The position numbers and the translations under genes are program-made. A stretch of DNA of 64,000 bases from positions 248,001-312,000 of the forward strand of contig NZ_OY762905.1 of the NCBI RefSeq assembly GCF_963666525.1. Direction: 5' to 3'. The notes beneath the pieces were generated by a model. It was not told where the DNA came from. It saw only the letters and a list, made by a program, of their open reading frames with translations, and ran no database searches. This DNA is from an uncultured Cohaesibacter sp. Its GTDB lineage: Bacteria > Pseudomonadota > Alphaproteobacteria > Rhizobiales > Cohaesibacteraceae. Positions 9,844-19,444 of this stretch are shown in pieces (position 1 is the stretch's first letter; each line of letters begins with the position of its first letter).

Positions 9844-11031
9844 TCACGACACCTTCTCAATGCCTCTCAAACTATTTTTTGAGTTTTTGACGCATATTTG
9901 TTCAAGAGCACTGATAAGTGCATGTATTTCGGTCTCTTTACTGCTCCAGCCAAGACTCACGCGAATGGCACAGGCCGCCAGAGACGACTCGTATCCCATC
10001 GCGAGAAGCACATGGGAGGCGGATATCTTGCCCGAAGAGCAGGCCGACCCCGAACTGACGGCAACCCCTGACAGATCCAGCCGGATCAGCGTTGTCTCGC
10101 CCTTGAGGCCCGGAATGGCGAACTGACAGCCATTGCCAACCCGCGGAGCCCCTTCGCCGAAGATGACCACGTCCGGAGCCAACTGCCGCAACTGTACTTC
10201 AAAGGCATCCCGCATTCGGGCAAGCCCGTCCATGACCTCGCCCGTCTCAAGTGCCTCACGCACCATCTGGCAGGCGACACCGAACCCGACGATGCCCGCC
10301 ACATTCTCCGTACCGGCGCGCAACCGATTCTCCTGTGGCCCGCCCGTGATCAGCGGCTCCGGCTCGGTTCCCTCATCGGCCATGACCAGAGCGCCGACAC
10401 CTTTGGGGCCACCGAGCTTGTGTGCCGAGAGCGACAGGCTGGTGCAGCCAATCGCCCCGATATCGAGAGGAATACGCCCGGCAGCCTGCACGGCATCGAG
10501 ATGAAAATAGGCGTTGTGAACCTTGGCCAGCTCCCCGATGTCTTCCATCGGTTGAATCACGCCGGTTTCGCTATTCACCGCCATGACGGCAATCATCGGC
10601 CGACCAGCATCCCGATCGTGCGATTCCAGCAGATGTCGCAGTGCATCAAGGTCAACCACGCCATTGGCAAGCACCGGAATTTCAGTACGATCTTCAGGCG
10701 CAAACCGCCCGCCTGACAGCACGGAAGGATGCTCGATAGCACTCACATAGAGATGGGAAGCACGGTCCGGTTGATAGGCGACCTTCATGTTCGGCGACAG
10801 GGCCAGCATGTTCGCTTCGCTTGCCCCCGATGTGAAGATCACCTGACGCGTCACGCCACCAACCAGTTCGGCCACCTGTTGCCTTGCCCGCTCGACAGCG
10901 GCCCTGGCGTCGCGCCCTTCCTTGTGAACCGACGAAGCATTGCCGATGATGTCCCAGGCCGCAACGATGGCTTCCCGGACTTCCGGTCGCAAAGGCGACG
11001 TTGCATTATGATCCAGATAGGCGCGCTGCAT
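9844..11031 (-). CDS. IscS/NifS-type (group I) cysteine desulfurase
   Basis: A 395-residue class V PLP enzyme. It starts with YLDHNATSPL, has the lysine motif SLSAHKLGGPKG near residue 205, and the catalytic cysteine loop SSGSACSSGKISASHVL near 330. The loop is long, as in IscS/NifS, unlike the short SufS loop. AAGGAATCGGT precedes the ATG at 11031. As the first gene of the suf unit it gives the operon two desulfurases, an arrangement seen in other alphaproteobacteria. It could supply sulfur to SufB directly or to tRNA thiolation and other pathways. Confidence 0.93.
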   Translation of the reverse strand: MQRAYLDHNATSPLRPEVREAIVAAWDIIGNASSVHKEGRDARAAVERARQQVAELVGGVTRQVIFTSGASEANMLALSPNMKVAYQPDRASHLYVSAIEHPSVLSGGRFAPEDRTEIPVLANGVVDLDALRHLLESHDRDAGRPMIAVMAVNSETGVIQPMEDIGELAKVHNAYFHLDAVQAAGRIPLDIGAIGCTSLSLSAHKLGGPKGVGALVMADEGTEPEPLITGGPQENRLRAGTENVAGIVGFGVACQMVREALETGEVMDGLARMRDAFEVQLRQLAPDVVIFGEGAPRVGNGCQFAIPGLKGETTLIRLDLSGVAVSSGSACSSGKISASHVLLAMGYESSLAACAIRVSLGWSSKETEIHALISALEQICVKNSKNSLRGIEKVS

Positions 11032-11227
11032 ACCGATTCCTTGTCAGTGCCCTTATAAACTGCCCCGCGGAAACAACTCCGGGACCTTGCTCTATCCATT
11101 TACCACGGCGCCAAAGAAAATTAAGCCGCCTCGAAAAGTTATTTCGTCTAGCCGATGCAAAAAAGCTTGAAATTCAACCATTCATCTGTGCTATGAAGGG
11201 CAATCAAATGGATCGCAGCGCCTTCAG

Positions 11228-11244
11228 TTTTGAACTATTCTAAA
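11228..11244. promoter_or_regulatory. Candidate Irr (ICE) box
   Basis: TTTTGAACTATTCTAAA differs at one position from the pattern TTTAGAA-N3-TTCTAAA that I recall for the Irr iron regulator of alphaproteobacteria. It lies about 200 bp upstream of the suf operon start and 150 bp upstream of the divergent hydrolase gene, in the shared promoter region. Confidence 0.55.
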
Positions 11245-11255
11245 ACAGATTTATA

Positions 11256-11280
11256 AAACTTGCCTCAATTAGTCAAGTTT
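11256..11280. promoter_or_regulatory. Palindromic operator candidate (Rrf2/IscR- or RirA-type)
   Basis: AAACTTGCCT and AGTCAAGTTT form 10-bp arms with one mismatch around a 5-base spacer. It sits 11 bp from the Irr-like box, in the suf promoter region. The TTGAC/GTCAA-like half-sites recall the operators of Rrf2-family Fe-S regulators; that link is inference. No iscR/rirA gene is adjacent. The rest of 11032-11395 has no supported gene. Confidence 0.5.
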
Positions 11281-11395
11281 TATGATCCCATCCTCTTGCG
11301 GGATGCGCAAATGTACACATATTAGTTCGGTGAGCTTCACGCTGAAGCCGCGAGATCCCCATAATGAACCAATGTGAAAGAGGACCGGGCAACCA

Positions 11396-12094
11396 ATGCC
11401 AGAGGTGATCTTTAATGGCCCTGCCGGGCGCCTGGAAGGACGGCTGCATCCCTCCAGAAACCGCAAGGCTCCAATTGCACTTATTCTCCATCCGCATCCG
11501 CGGTTTGGCGGCACCATGAACAACGAGATCATCTATCATCTCTATTACATGTTCGCCCGCCGCGGGTTCACCGTGCTTCGCTTCAACTTCCGTGGCGTCG
11601 GCAGATCACAGGGCACCTTTGACCATGGTGTCGGCGAATTGTCAGATGCGGCGGCCGCTCTGGACTGGGTACAGACCTTCCATTCCGAAGCGCCCGGCGT
11701 CTGGATCGCAGGCTTCTCCTTTGGGGCCTGGATCGGGATGCAGCTTTTGATGCGGCGTCCGGAAGTGGAGGGGTTCATCTCCATCGCTCCACCGGCAAAC
11801 CTTTATGACTTCTCATTCTTGGCCCCCTGCCCGTCTTCGGGTCTCATCACCCACGGCGGCATGGACAAGGTGGTTCCACACAAGGATGTTCAGGCTCTCG
11901 TCGACAAGCTCAAGACCCAGAAGGGCATTGTCATCGATCAGGAAATCATCCCCGGTGCGAACCACTTCTTCAAGGAAGAGACCGATCAGCTGATCAACGT
12001 CTGCGCCAACTATCTGGACAAGCGGATCGGCTTCGATCCGACGCAGCTGGAAGAGATCACGGAAAAGGGCGATCACACCGACGCCTCCGCGTAA
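11396..12094 (+). CDS. Alpha/beta hydrolase (COG2945-like)
   Basis: A 232-residue soluble alpha/beta-hydrolase. Visible elements are LILHPHPRFGGTMNN near residue 25-40, FRGVGRSQG after strand 4, the nucleophile elbow GFSFGAW (Ser near residue 110), an acid in HGGMDKVVPH, and the histidine in PGANHFFKEE near 200. This pattern marks a small family of uncharacterised hydrolases related to dipeptidyl-peptidase-like folds. Substrate unknown. It is divergent from the suf operon and closed by its own terminator. Confidence 0.85.
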   Translation: MPEVIFNGPAGRLEGRLHPSRNRKAPIALILHPHPRFGGTMNNEIIYHLYYMFARRGFTVLRFNFRGVGRSQGTFDHGVGELSDAAAALDWVQTFHSEAPGVWIAGFSFGAWIGMQLLMRRPEVEGFISIAPPANLYDFSFLAPCPSSGLITHGGMDKVVPHKDVQALVDKLKTQKGIVIDQEIIPGANHFFKEETDQLINVCANYLDKRIGFDPTQLEEITEKGDHTDASA

Positions 12095-12113
12095 CGCCTC
12101 AAAATGCACAAAC

Positions 12114-12142
12114 AAAAGGCCGCTCCAAAAGCGGCCTTTTTT
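12114..12142. terminator. Rho-independent terminator
   Basis: A stem of AAAAGGCCGCT with AGCGGCCTTTT is followed by further T residues. It ends the hydrolase gene and can also serve the converging methyltransferase gene. Confidence 0.88.
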
Positions 12143-12163
12143 CATGCGCAGGTTTTGCTCTTG

Positions 12164-12769
12164 TTAGCCCTTGCGAAAGGCAAAGCGGCTCCAGGTGATC
12201 CCCTTGGCCTTGTTGAGCGGCTGGGTTGATTCGACATTGGCGTGACTGACCAGCGTCAGCCCGAGAGTTCTGGCCGCCTCGATGATCTCCTCATCGGTAA
12301 CCTCGAACATCAACCGCCCTTCCGGCGGCTCGCCGTGGCGCACAGTCATCGCCATGAAGCCTCCCGGATTGAGCAGCGCGCACAGACGCTCCATGCCCAG
12401 CACCCGTTCATCAAGATCGAGATGCATCCAGACAGCGATCAAAGTGACAATGTCAAAGGTGCGATCACCAAGCGATGCCAGTTCTGGCAGAGTATCCTCA
12501 AGCCATTCAACGGCTTCAGCCCCGTCTTTGGCCTTGGCAATAGTCCGGAAGGCATCGGTCGGTTCTACTGCCGTCACCTGATAGCCCATGGACGCATAAT
12601 GCAGCCCGTCTCTGCCGGACCCGGCCCCGATATCCAGAACCGTCTGCGGCGGCTCTGGCAACATATGCAGAAACCAGCCGTGCGTCTCTTCGATATCATA
12701 ACCGTCGTATCGCTTTGCCAGACTGCCTGCAGTTACCTCATAACCCCTGTTGCTTGGAACACTGACCAT
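12164..12769 (-). CDS. Class I SAM-dependent methyltransferase
   Basis: A 201-residue methyltransferase of the Methyltransf_11/25 type. Motif I is VLDIGAGSGRDGLHYA near residue 45, the acidic loop AVEPTDAFR follows, and FDIVTLIAVWMHL and LLNPGGFMAMTVRHG represent motifs IV-VI. Start at ATG 12769 is favoured by AGAGGGGAATTC just before it; an upstream ATG at 12802 is in frame but lacks such a site. Substrate unknown. It is read 43 bp after anmK, so the two may share a transcript. Confidence 0.82.
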   Translation of the reverse strand: MVSVPSNRGYEVTAGSLAKRYDGYDIEETHGWFLHMLPEPPQTVLDIGAGSGRDGLHYASMGYQVTAVEPTDAFRTIAKAKDGAEAVEWLEDTLPELASLGDRTFDIVTLIAVWMHLDLDERVLGMERLCALLNPGGFMAMTVRHGEPPEGRLMFEVTDEEIIEAARTLGLTLVSHANVESTQPLNKAKGITWSRFAFRKG

Positions 12770-12812
12770 GAATTCCCCTCTTCTTGTCGTGTTTTCAATC
12801 AAGTGTCGACCA

Positions 12813-13952
12813 TTACACCGGCAATGACAAGACCCCTCCCGATAATGGAGCCTTCACGCCGGTGGTTCGCGGAAATGTAAGTGGCAGTTTCCGCAGGGAC
12901 CGCACAGCCAGATAACCGAACGCTTCTGCCTCCATTGAATCCCCATTCCATCCGAGGGCGTCAGCCTGCATGACCGGACTATCCAGAGCCTCGCCAAGCT
13001 GCGCCATCATGTAGTCATTATGCTGTCCGCCGCCACAGACAACAACCATCTTAGCGGCTTCGCCTTCCTGGATCTCCATATGCTCTAGTCCAAGACAGAT
13101 TGTCTCGACCGTGAAGGCCGTGAGCGTAGCAGCACCATTTTCCAGCGACAACGCCTCGATCGGTGCTATATCAAATGCGTTGCGATCCAGCGACTTCGGT
13201 GCCGCCTTGCGAAAATAGGGGTTGCCCATCAGCGTGATGAGAGCGAGAAAATCGACCGATCCGCTCGCCGCAATTGCGCCCCCCTCGTCCATTGCCAGAT
13301 TGTCCTTTTTGAAAACCCAGTCATTGATCAGGGCATTGCCTGGCCCACTGTCAAAGGCTGTGAGCGTGCCGTCCTTGCCGATCCAGGTGATATTGGCGAC
13401 ACCGCCAATATTGATGATCGCCAATGGTTGTTGCAGCGGAATGACACTCGAAGCCTGAAGCGCCTTGTGATAGATCGGCACCAGCGGTGCGCCCTGCCCG
13501 CCGGCAGCCACGTCAGCGGCCCGGAAATCATGCACAACCGGCATCTTGCAGGCATTGGCCAACGCCTGACCGTTGCCTATCTGAACCGTGATCCCCGCAG
13601 CGGGATCGTGCCAGACTGTCTGTCCATGAAAGCCGATGACATCCGGCTGCAGCCCGCGCGCAGAATCCAGCGCCATCAAACGGCCAACCGCCTCGATATG
13701 CGCTCGGGTGATCAATGCCTCCGCCTCGATGAGGCAACCGGGCCGGGCCGTCCTGTTCTTCATCCCCTGCGCATCCTCCATGGCACGACGCAACAGGATC
13801 TGCTCCGCAGGCTCATAGGGCCTGAAGGCCGAGGCAAGGGACCTGAGCTGTCCTTCTCCATCGGTTTCGATCAGTGCGACATCGACGCCATCGCAGGACG
13901 TCCCGCTCATCAACCCGACGGCAAGCGACAGTTTTTCTTCATTTTTTGCCAT
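12813..13952 (-). CDS. anmK: Anhydro-N-acetylmuramic acid kinase
   Basis: A 379-residue sugar kinase that phosphorylates and opens 1,6-anhydro-MurNAc during peptidoglycan recycling. The diagnostic N-terminal GLMSGTSCDGVDVALIE, the central FHGQTVWHDP, the PVVHDFRAADVAAGGQGAPLVP-like segment and FDSGPGNALIND are all present. Length is normal. It is divergent from tyrS with about 150 bp between them, the common AnmK-TyrS neighbourhood of proteobacteria. Confidence 0.95.
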   Translation of the reverse strand: MAKNEEKLSLAVGLMSGTSCDGVDVALIETDGEGQLRSLASAFRPYEPAEQILLRRAMEDAQGMKNRTARPGCLIEAEALITRAHIEAVGRLMALDSARGLQPDVIGFHGQTVWHDPAAGITVQIGNGQALANACKMPVVHDFRAADVAAGGQGAPLVPIYHKALQASSVIPLQQPLAIINIGGVANITWIGKDGTLTAFDSGPGNALINDWVFKKDNLAMDEGGAIAASGSVDFLALITLMGNPYFRKAAPKSLDRNAFDIAPIEALSLENGAATLTAFTVETICLGLEHMEIQEGEAAKMVVVCGGGQHNDYMMAQLGEALDSPVMQADALGWNGDSMEAEAFGYLAVRSLRKLPLTFPRTTGVKAPLSGGVLSLPV

Positions 13953-14103
13953 TTTTGTCCCCGTCTCCCAATCTTGCTAGTGATCTTTTCCAATAACTTT
14001 GCTAGACCAACTCCCCGAAAGGCCGTCCTGTCCGGTGTGCCCAACATCAAAGACATCTGGCCAGACTAGCAGTAACAACCGTATCTTTAAGGAGAAAAGC
14101 GGC

Positions 14104-15360
14104 ATGACCGCCTTCAAATCCGAATTTCTACACACTTTGAGTGAGCGCGGCTTCATTCATCAGTGCTCAGACCCGGAAGGGTTGGACAAACTCTTTAGCT
14201 CGGAGACGGTAACTGCTTATGTGGGCTACGACTGCACGGCTCCGTCTGTCCATGTGGGCAACCTCGTCTCGATGATGATCCTGCACTGGATGCAGAAAAC
14301 CGGCCATCGCCCGATCGCCCTGATGGGCGGCGGCACCACCATGGTCGGAGATCCGTCCGGCCGCGACGAAACCCGCCAGCTTCTGACCCCGGAAAAGATC
14401 CAGTCCAACAAGGAAAGCATCCGCGAGGTCTTCTCCAAATTGCTCGACTTCGGCGACGGCCCGACCGATGCCATTCAGGAAGACAATGCCCGCTGGCTGC
14501 TCGAACTCAACTATGTCGAATTCCTGCGCGACATCGGCTCCCGCGTTTCGGTCAACCAGATGCTGGCCCGCGATTCCGTCCGTTTGCGTCTTGAACGCGA
14601 ACAGGCCCTGAGCTTCCTCGAATTCAACTACATGCTCCTGCAGGCCTACGACTACACCCAGCTCAACAAGCTCTATGGCTGCCGCCTGCAGATGGGCGGG
14701 TCCGACCAGTGGGGCAACATCGTCTCGGGTATCGACCTGTGCCGCCGGATCAACAATGCCGAATGCTTTGCCCTCACCGTGCCGCTCATCACCAAGTCTG
14801 ACGGCTCCAAGATGGGCAAGTCCGTCTCCGGCGCCATCTGGCTACGTGGCGACATGTACAGCCCTTATGACTACTGGCAGTTCTGGCGCAACGTCTCCGA
14901 CGCCGACGTCGGCCGCTTCCTCAAGCTCTACACCACGCTGCCGATGGACGAAATCCGTCGTCTGGAAGCCCTGCAGGGCAACGAGCTGAACGAAGCCAAG
15001 AAAATTCTGGCAACCGAAGCAACTGCGCTCATTCACAGCCGGATTGACGCTGACAATGCCGCCGAAACCGCCTTCAAGACCTTCGAAGCCGGTCAGGCAG
15101 CGGAAGCCAACCTGCCCACCATCGAAGTCTCTTCCAGTGAGCTTGATGCTGGGATCGGCATTCTGGCAGCCTTCGTCAATGCTGGCCTTGCCAAATCCAA
15201 CGGCGAAGCCCGTCGCTCGATCAAGGGCGGCGCCCTGAAGCTCAATGACGACACAGTGACCGACGACAGCCTTGCACTGACGAAGGCCCATCTCAATGAA
15301 GACGGCGTCATCAAGCTTTCCATGGGCAAGAAGAAACACGTTCTGCTGAAGCTCTCCTGA
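14104..15360 (+). CDS. tyrS: Tyrosyl-tRNA synthetase
   Basis: A 418-residue class I aminoacyl-tRNA synthetase that charges tRNA-Tyr. The HIGH-like signature is PSVHVGNL (near residue 45), the tyrosine pocket [24 protein letters not shown] in pattern (near 185), and the KMSKS-like loop [11 protein letters not shown] (near 237). A C-terminal S4-type RNA-binding domain ([19 protein letters not shown]) closes the protein. ATG at 14104 is chosen over earlier in-frame codons because GGAGAAAAGCGGC lies directly upstream. Confidence 0.97.
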   Translation: MTAFKSEFLHTLSERGFIHQCSDPEGLDKLFSSETVTAYVGYDCTAPSVHVGNLVSMMILHWMQKTGHRPIALMGGGTTMVGDPSGRDETRQLLTPEKIQSNKESIREVFSKLLDFGDGPTDAIQEDNARWLLELNYVEFLRDIGSRVSVNQMLARDSVRLRLEREQALSFLEFNYMLLQAYDYTQLNKLYGCRLQMGGSDQWGNIVSGIDLCRRINNAECFALTVPLITKSDGSKMGKSVSGAIWLRGDMYSPYDYWQFWRNVSDADVGRFLKLYTTLPMDEIRRLEALQGNELNEAKKILATEATALIHSRIDADNAAETAFKTFEAGQAAEANLPTIEVSSSELDAGIGILAAFVNAGLAKSNGEARRSIKGGALKLNDDTVTDDSLALTKAHLNEDGVIKLSMGKKKHVLLKLS

Positions 15361-15423
15361 GTATTTCCACTGGAGCCACCCGCAAAAAGCCGGCTTCCAG
15401 AGAGGCATGAACAGAAATGAAGA

Positions 15424-15449
15424 AGGCTCCCATTCGGGAGCCTTTTTTG
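15424..15449. terminator. Rho-independent terminator after tyrS
   Basis: AAGGCTCCC and GGGAGCC form the stem with a 4-base loop, followed by six T residues. Confidence 0.9.
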
Positions 15450-15505
15450 TATGCGCCATGAGATCGACCCCAAGATGTCCAATCCCCCTTGAAGAAGAGA
15501 GGACA

Positions 15506-18500
15506 TCAGAACTCGAAGATCTTGCGGAAGACGCCCGGCGCCAGCAGCGAGGCCGGATTGACGATCAGCGTCGGGTTGGCCATGTTTCCCTTCACCACAT
15601 AGGTAATGCCCAGCAGCCCCTCATTCTTGCGGTTGCCTAGCGCCCGTCCGATCACCGGCAGGCGGCTGAAGATATTGTTGACCTTGTAGGCGGGAATATA
15701 GGTTCCCGAGACATTGAGGTTGCGCGACTTCATGTCGATCGACCCGTCGACCGTCGCCCCCAGCACCGGCCCCTTGAGAATGCCCCGGCTGATGTCAAAC
15801 AGACCATTCTCGCCCGTGTATTGGACGGAGAAGGAATCAAACCCGCTGTCGACATTCTGCGTCGAGGACTTGGAGGACTGGCGCTTCTCCACCTGCCCAC
15901 TGATCTGGAAGTCCTTCAGGAACAACGACCCGGCGATGATGTCGATGCCCTTCTGCAGCGCAACCGACAGGGCGAGACGTCCACCGACAACCCGATCCAC
16001 CACCCCGAGAAAACGGAACAGCGCGCCGGCATCGAGCGCTTCGATATGCAGGGTCGGATATTTCTCCATCGAAGTGGTCACCTCGACCGCACTCGCTCCG
16101 TTCAGAAGCCCCCGCGCATCAACTTGCCGAACCTGACCATTGACGACTTCCGCGCTGGCGCTGAGGCCGGAGATCGCCTGACCGGACAAGCCGATCACCC
16201 GTTTGATCTTTGCATTGATGATGACGCTTTCCTTGGATTCAGTCTTCTTGTCCTTTGAAATGAAAGGACTGCCCATCAACTTGCCACGCAAATCAAGCAC
16301 GTCTCCCGACACCGATATGCGATAGGGTCCCTGTCCCTGGCGGGTCACATCCAGCGCCAGCCGGTCCCCTCGACTGAGCTCCAGACGGGTAAGCTTGAGG
16401 GCTTGCAGGCCATCGTCCTTGCTGATCGCAACCGTTCCCTCGGCTTTGAACCCATCGCCCGAAACGGCAAGATCCTTGACCTCGAAATGATCGCCACGAT
16501 CAATGAGCTCAAACGAGGCTGCGCCCCGCACGTTGGGCTTCTTGCTCCACCCCAGTTCACCAAGATCCAGCTCGGCCTTGGTCAGATCCGCCTCCACCTT
16601 TGTCACCTTGGGCGTATCGCTGCTCTGGGTGGCGCGGACGGAAATTGCCCCTCTCAGCCACTCGTCAAGCCCGAGCCCCAGTCGCTTCCTGTCGGAATCG
16701 GTCAACAGCAGATCAAAGCTTGAGGACGTCACAACCTTGCTGTCGTTCGAAGAAGACAGATCGAGTGCCGCACTGATCCCGTCAATGGTCGCCAGCCCCT
16801 TGATGTCCATGCGATCACCGTCGGTATTGATGACCACATCCGCACCGGACACCTCGTGGCCACGCAAGGGCACCTTGCTGGCCACATCCTTGAGGGAGAT
16901 CTGCGCATCATAATGCACGTCATCCAACGTCAGCGGGTCGATAAAGGGGAAGCTCAGTCGTACTTTGGCGCTTGCCGTTCCGCTCAGATCCGAAGCCTTC
17001 TGCTTTTCCTTCTTGAGGGTATTGAGAGGATCGCTGTCAATGATCTCGCCAAACGCCACCGCGCTGCCTTCCCCTTCAAGCGTGACAATGCCGGTCGCCG
17101 GCTTCTGGGAATGATCGGGAATCTCGAACCGCCCGTTGCTGACCGGAAAGAACAGACCGCTTTTGGTCACGAACCGCCCCGCCTCGATCGAGGTCTGGAA
17201 TGTGCGGCCCGTCACGGTTCCCTTGCCTGACAGCTGATTGCTCGACGGTAGATCGCCAAATTCTTTAAGGCTGACATCTTCATAGCCGAACGACCCCTTG
17301 ACCGACTCGTCGGGCAGAACAAGACGCCCCTCTTCATTGCGCGCCAACATGCTTTCGGTCAAGGCGAGGTCAAAGCGGCCGCCGGTTGTGCGCCCACCCA
17401 GAAGATGATTCAACAACCACTTGCGCGCGCCATTGGCGATGTTCACCGGCCACATGTGCAACAACAGATCGTAGGGCATGGCCGAAATGTCAAAGCCCAT
17501 GTTGAGCGCGACTTCGCCGTTTGCCTGGGAAATCGTGCCACTGCCATGCACGCTGCCCTCGTCAGCCACCATCCGGAAATCGTCCACTGTGGCAACGCCG
17601 CTCTTGCGTTCGATGTGAGCAAGCAGCAGGATCTGCTGCAACATGCGACTCGGATGCGGATTGTCACGCGCGGCAAGTTTTATGTTGTCAGCCTCCACCT
17701 GCACCTGAATGTTGCCATCCTCTGTCTCGGGCCAGGCAATGACACCCCGGAATGCTCCTCCGGTCTCGCCAAACAGCACATGACTATCCGACAGCCGCAG
17801 CATCCGCTTTTCCGGCACCCAGTCAAACCGCAACATCGCGCTGTTCAGGTAGGCATCGTCCTTTTCACCAAATTCCAGCAATCCCTCACCGACATTGAGA
17901 ACCATCTTCATGCCGGAAAGCGCTTCCTTGTCATTGAAATCCAGTTGCGCCCGCCCGGCAAAGGCGGAGCTGAAATTGAAATTGACAGTTTCATCGGAAA
18001 AGCGCGGCAAAAGATCCGGAAGCGAAATGTTTTCAAAAACCAGCTGGACAGAACGCCCCCCTCCGCTGGCGTCAGGCGTTGTCAGCGGGGACTCCCCCAT
18101 CGCCGAGTGAATGCGACCATGACGCCCGTCATAGGCGAAATCGATCCGCCATAGGCTGTCTTCCTCTCCCAGAGGATTATAGGCAAAGGCGACATTCCGG
18201 TAGATCTTGTGCTTGTTGAGCACATCATCGTGGAAGGCGATCTCCGTGTTGCGGATGAGGATCTGCGGTGGCCGCCGATCGAGATCCTCGTCGGCCAGCG
18301 GCTTTAGGGCACGCCGCATCGCGTTGATGGCCGACACGAACTGTGGCTCATTGGGATCATAAAGACGCGTTTCGGGAACAGAGTTACTGCTCAGCACGCC
18401 TGGATCCTGTCCGGCGATCAGCAGACGGCCGGTCTCATCGCGCCAGACCTTCACCGACATGCTTAGAATAATGATGCTCTTGGCTCGTATCTGCTGGCGC

Positions 18501-18916
18501 AGAAGCGCAAGAAGATCAAGCTCGAGATCAATCTTGGGCGCCGAAAGAAGCTCCTCATCACCCTCGGACAGCGCCACATGACTGAGCTGTAGAGACAGCC
18601 TTCCATTCTCGGAAAGCCCAATCATCACGTCCTCGATCTGAAGGTACTGGCCTGCGGGAAGAGCCGTCTTGACCAGATTTTCCACCTGATCACGCAACCC
18701 GCTGATCGAGAGAGGCGCGTAATAGAGGCGCAGCACCAATCCCCCAAGCAGCAGTGCAACGATCACCACCAGCGCAATCAGGGCGATCATGATGCGTCGC
18801 TTGGCTTTTGAAGGTTTCCTGATAACGGCGGAGGTAGAGGAAGACAGATCGGAGGCCGCCTTGTCCGGCGCGGAAGGATGCTCGTTATCCGGCGGCGTCT
18901 CCAAGCGATCAGTCAA
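15506..18916 (-). CDS. AsmA/YhdP-like DUF3971 envelope protein
   Basis: A protein of about 1136 residues with an Arg/Lys-rich cytosolic N-terminus, one membrane segment (MIALIALVVIVALLLGGLVL, near residue 45) and a very long periplasmic region of repeated beta-strand segments. The C-terminus (LLGITYVVKGNMANPTLIVNPASLLAPGVFRKIFE) matches the AsmA-like C-terminal domain. Such proteins are thought to be bridge-like carriers of phospholipids between membranes. Start is uncertain: TTG at 18916 has GGGAGG nine bases upstream, whereas an in-frame ATG at 19027 has no clear ribosome site and adds sequence without envelope-protein character. Confidence 0.85.
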   Translation of the reverse strand: MTDRLETPPDNEHPSAPDKAASDLSSSTSAVIRKPSKAKRRIMIALIALVVIVALLLGGLVLRLYYAPLSISGLRDQVENLVKTALPAGQYLQIEDVMIGLSENGRLSLQLSHVALSEGDEELLSAPKIDLELDLLALLRQQIRAKSIIILSMSVKVWRDETGRLLIAGQDPGVLSSNSVPETRLYDPNEPQFVSAINAMRRALKPLADEDLDRRPPQILIRNTEIAFHDDVLNKHKIYRNVAFAYNPLGEEDSLWRIDFAYDGRHGRIHSAMGESPLTTPDASGGGRSVQLVFENISLPDLLPRFSDETVNFNFSSAFAGRAQLDFNDKEALSGMKMVLNVGEGLLEFGEKDDAYLNSAMLRFDWVPEKRMLRLSDSHVLFGETGGAFRGVIAWPETEDGNIQVQVEADNIKLAARDNPHPSRMLQQILLLAHIERKSGVATVDDFRMVADEGSVHGSGTISQANGEVALNMGFDISAMPYDLLLHMWPVNIANGARKWLLNHLLGGRTTGGRFDLALTESMLARNEEGRLVLPDESVKGSFGYEDVSLKEFGDLPSSNQLSGKGTVTGRTFQTSIEAGRFVTKSGLFFPVSNGRFEIPDHSQKPATGIVTLEGEGSAVAFGEIIDSDPLNTLKKEKQKASDLSGTASAKVRLSFPFIDPLTLDDVHYDAQISLKDVASKVPLRGHEVSGADVVINTDGDRMDIKGLATIDGISAALDLSSSNDSKVVTSSSFDLLLTDSDRKRLGLGLDEWLRGAISVRATQSSDTPKVTKVEADLTKAELDLGELGWSKKPNVRGAASFELIDRGDHFEVKDLAVSGDGFKAEGTVAISKDDGLQALKLTRLELSRGDRLALDVTRQGQGPYRISVSGDVLDLRGKLMGSPFISKDKKTESKESVIINAKIKRVIGLSGQAISGLSASAEVVNGQVRQVDARGLLNGASAVEVTTSMEKYPTLHIEALDAGALFRFLGVVDRVVGGRLALSVALQKGIDIIAGSLFLKDFQISGQVEKRQSSKSSTQNVDSGFDSFSVQYTGENGLFDISRGILKGPVLGATVDGSIDMKSRNLNVSGTYIPAYKVNNIFSRLPVIGRALGNRKNEGLLGITYVVKGNMANPTLIVNPASLLAPGVFRKIFEF

Positions 18917-19194
18917 AGTAACATGCCTCCCTATGCACTTCAGTTTCAGTCCCGAACGCCCATGTCGTCCGAGCACATTACCCAGACTGCCCCTTGTTCT
19001 GTTAGGCCAGATTCGGGTACCCCACAAGAGCTTTCTAAGTCGCAGAAGCCCGGGTTGCGGGAATTTTTCTCTTCACCACAACTGACCAATCACCCTATGA
19101 TCCGCAGCGGTGCAAACATCGTAGGATCAATCAAAGACCTGACCAAACCCTGTCTGATCACCTAGACCGCAGAAAAACGACGAAAGGATGACCC

Positions 19195-19359
19195 ATGGCC
19201 GAAACGAAAACGAATCCGGAAACGGGCGATCTTGCCCCTGACTTCACCCTGAAAACCAACGGAGGTGGCGAGATTGCCCTCAGCGCCTGCAAGGGAAAAC
19301 CGGTCGTCCTCTATTTTTATCCCAAGATCCTTTTGCCGGAAATAAAATCAGGTGCATGA
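19195..19359 (+). pseudogene. bcp: bcp peroxiredoxin, 5' part, disrupted by the island
   Basis: Codons 1-44 of a Bcp/PrxQ thiol peroxidase (MAETKTNPETGDLAPDF... ending LYFYPK), with GAAAGGA before the ATG at 19195. After the Lys codon at 19324-19326 the frame enters the island, adds ten foreign residues and stops at 19357-19359. The active-site cysteine (TPGCTTE) is on the other side of the island, at 44607 onward. Joining codon 43 to 44607 restores a 165-residue protein of normal length. The product left here is a 54-residue stub and should be inactive. Confidence 0.93.
19319..19340 (+). other. attL: left island junction
   Basis: Host sequence ATCCC-AAG meets island sequence ATCCTTTTGCCG. 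The island side carries TTTTG four bases beyond the AAG. In the excised circle this faces CAAAA from the right end, giving CAAAA-agatcc-TTTTG, a short inverted-arm core as expected for a tyrosine recombinase. Confidence 0.7.
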
Positions 19360-19444
19360 CTGACTGACTGATTTACATAGATATTTTTTGATGATAGATT
19401 AATCCATAAAAGGAATATAAAAAGTCAACATAATTCATACAACC

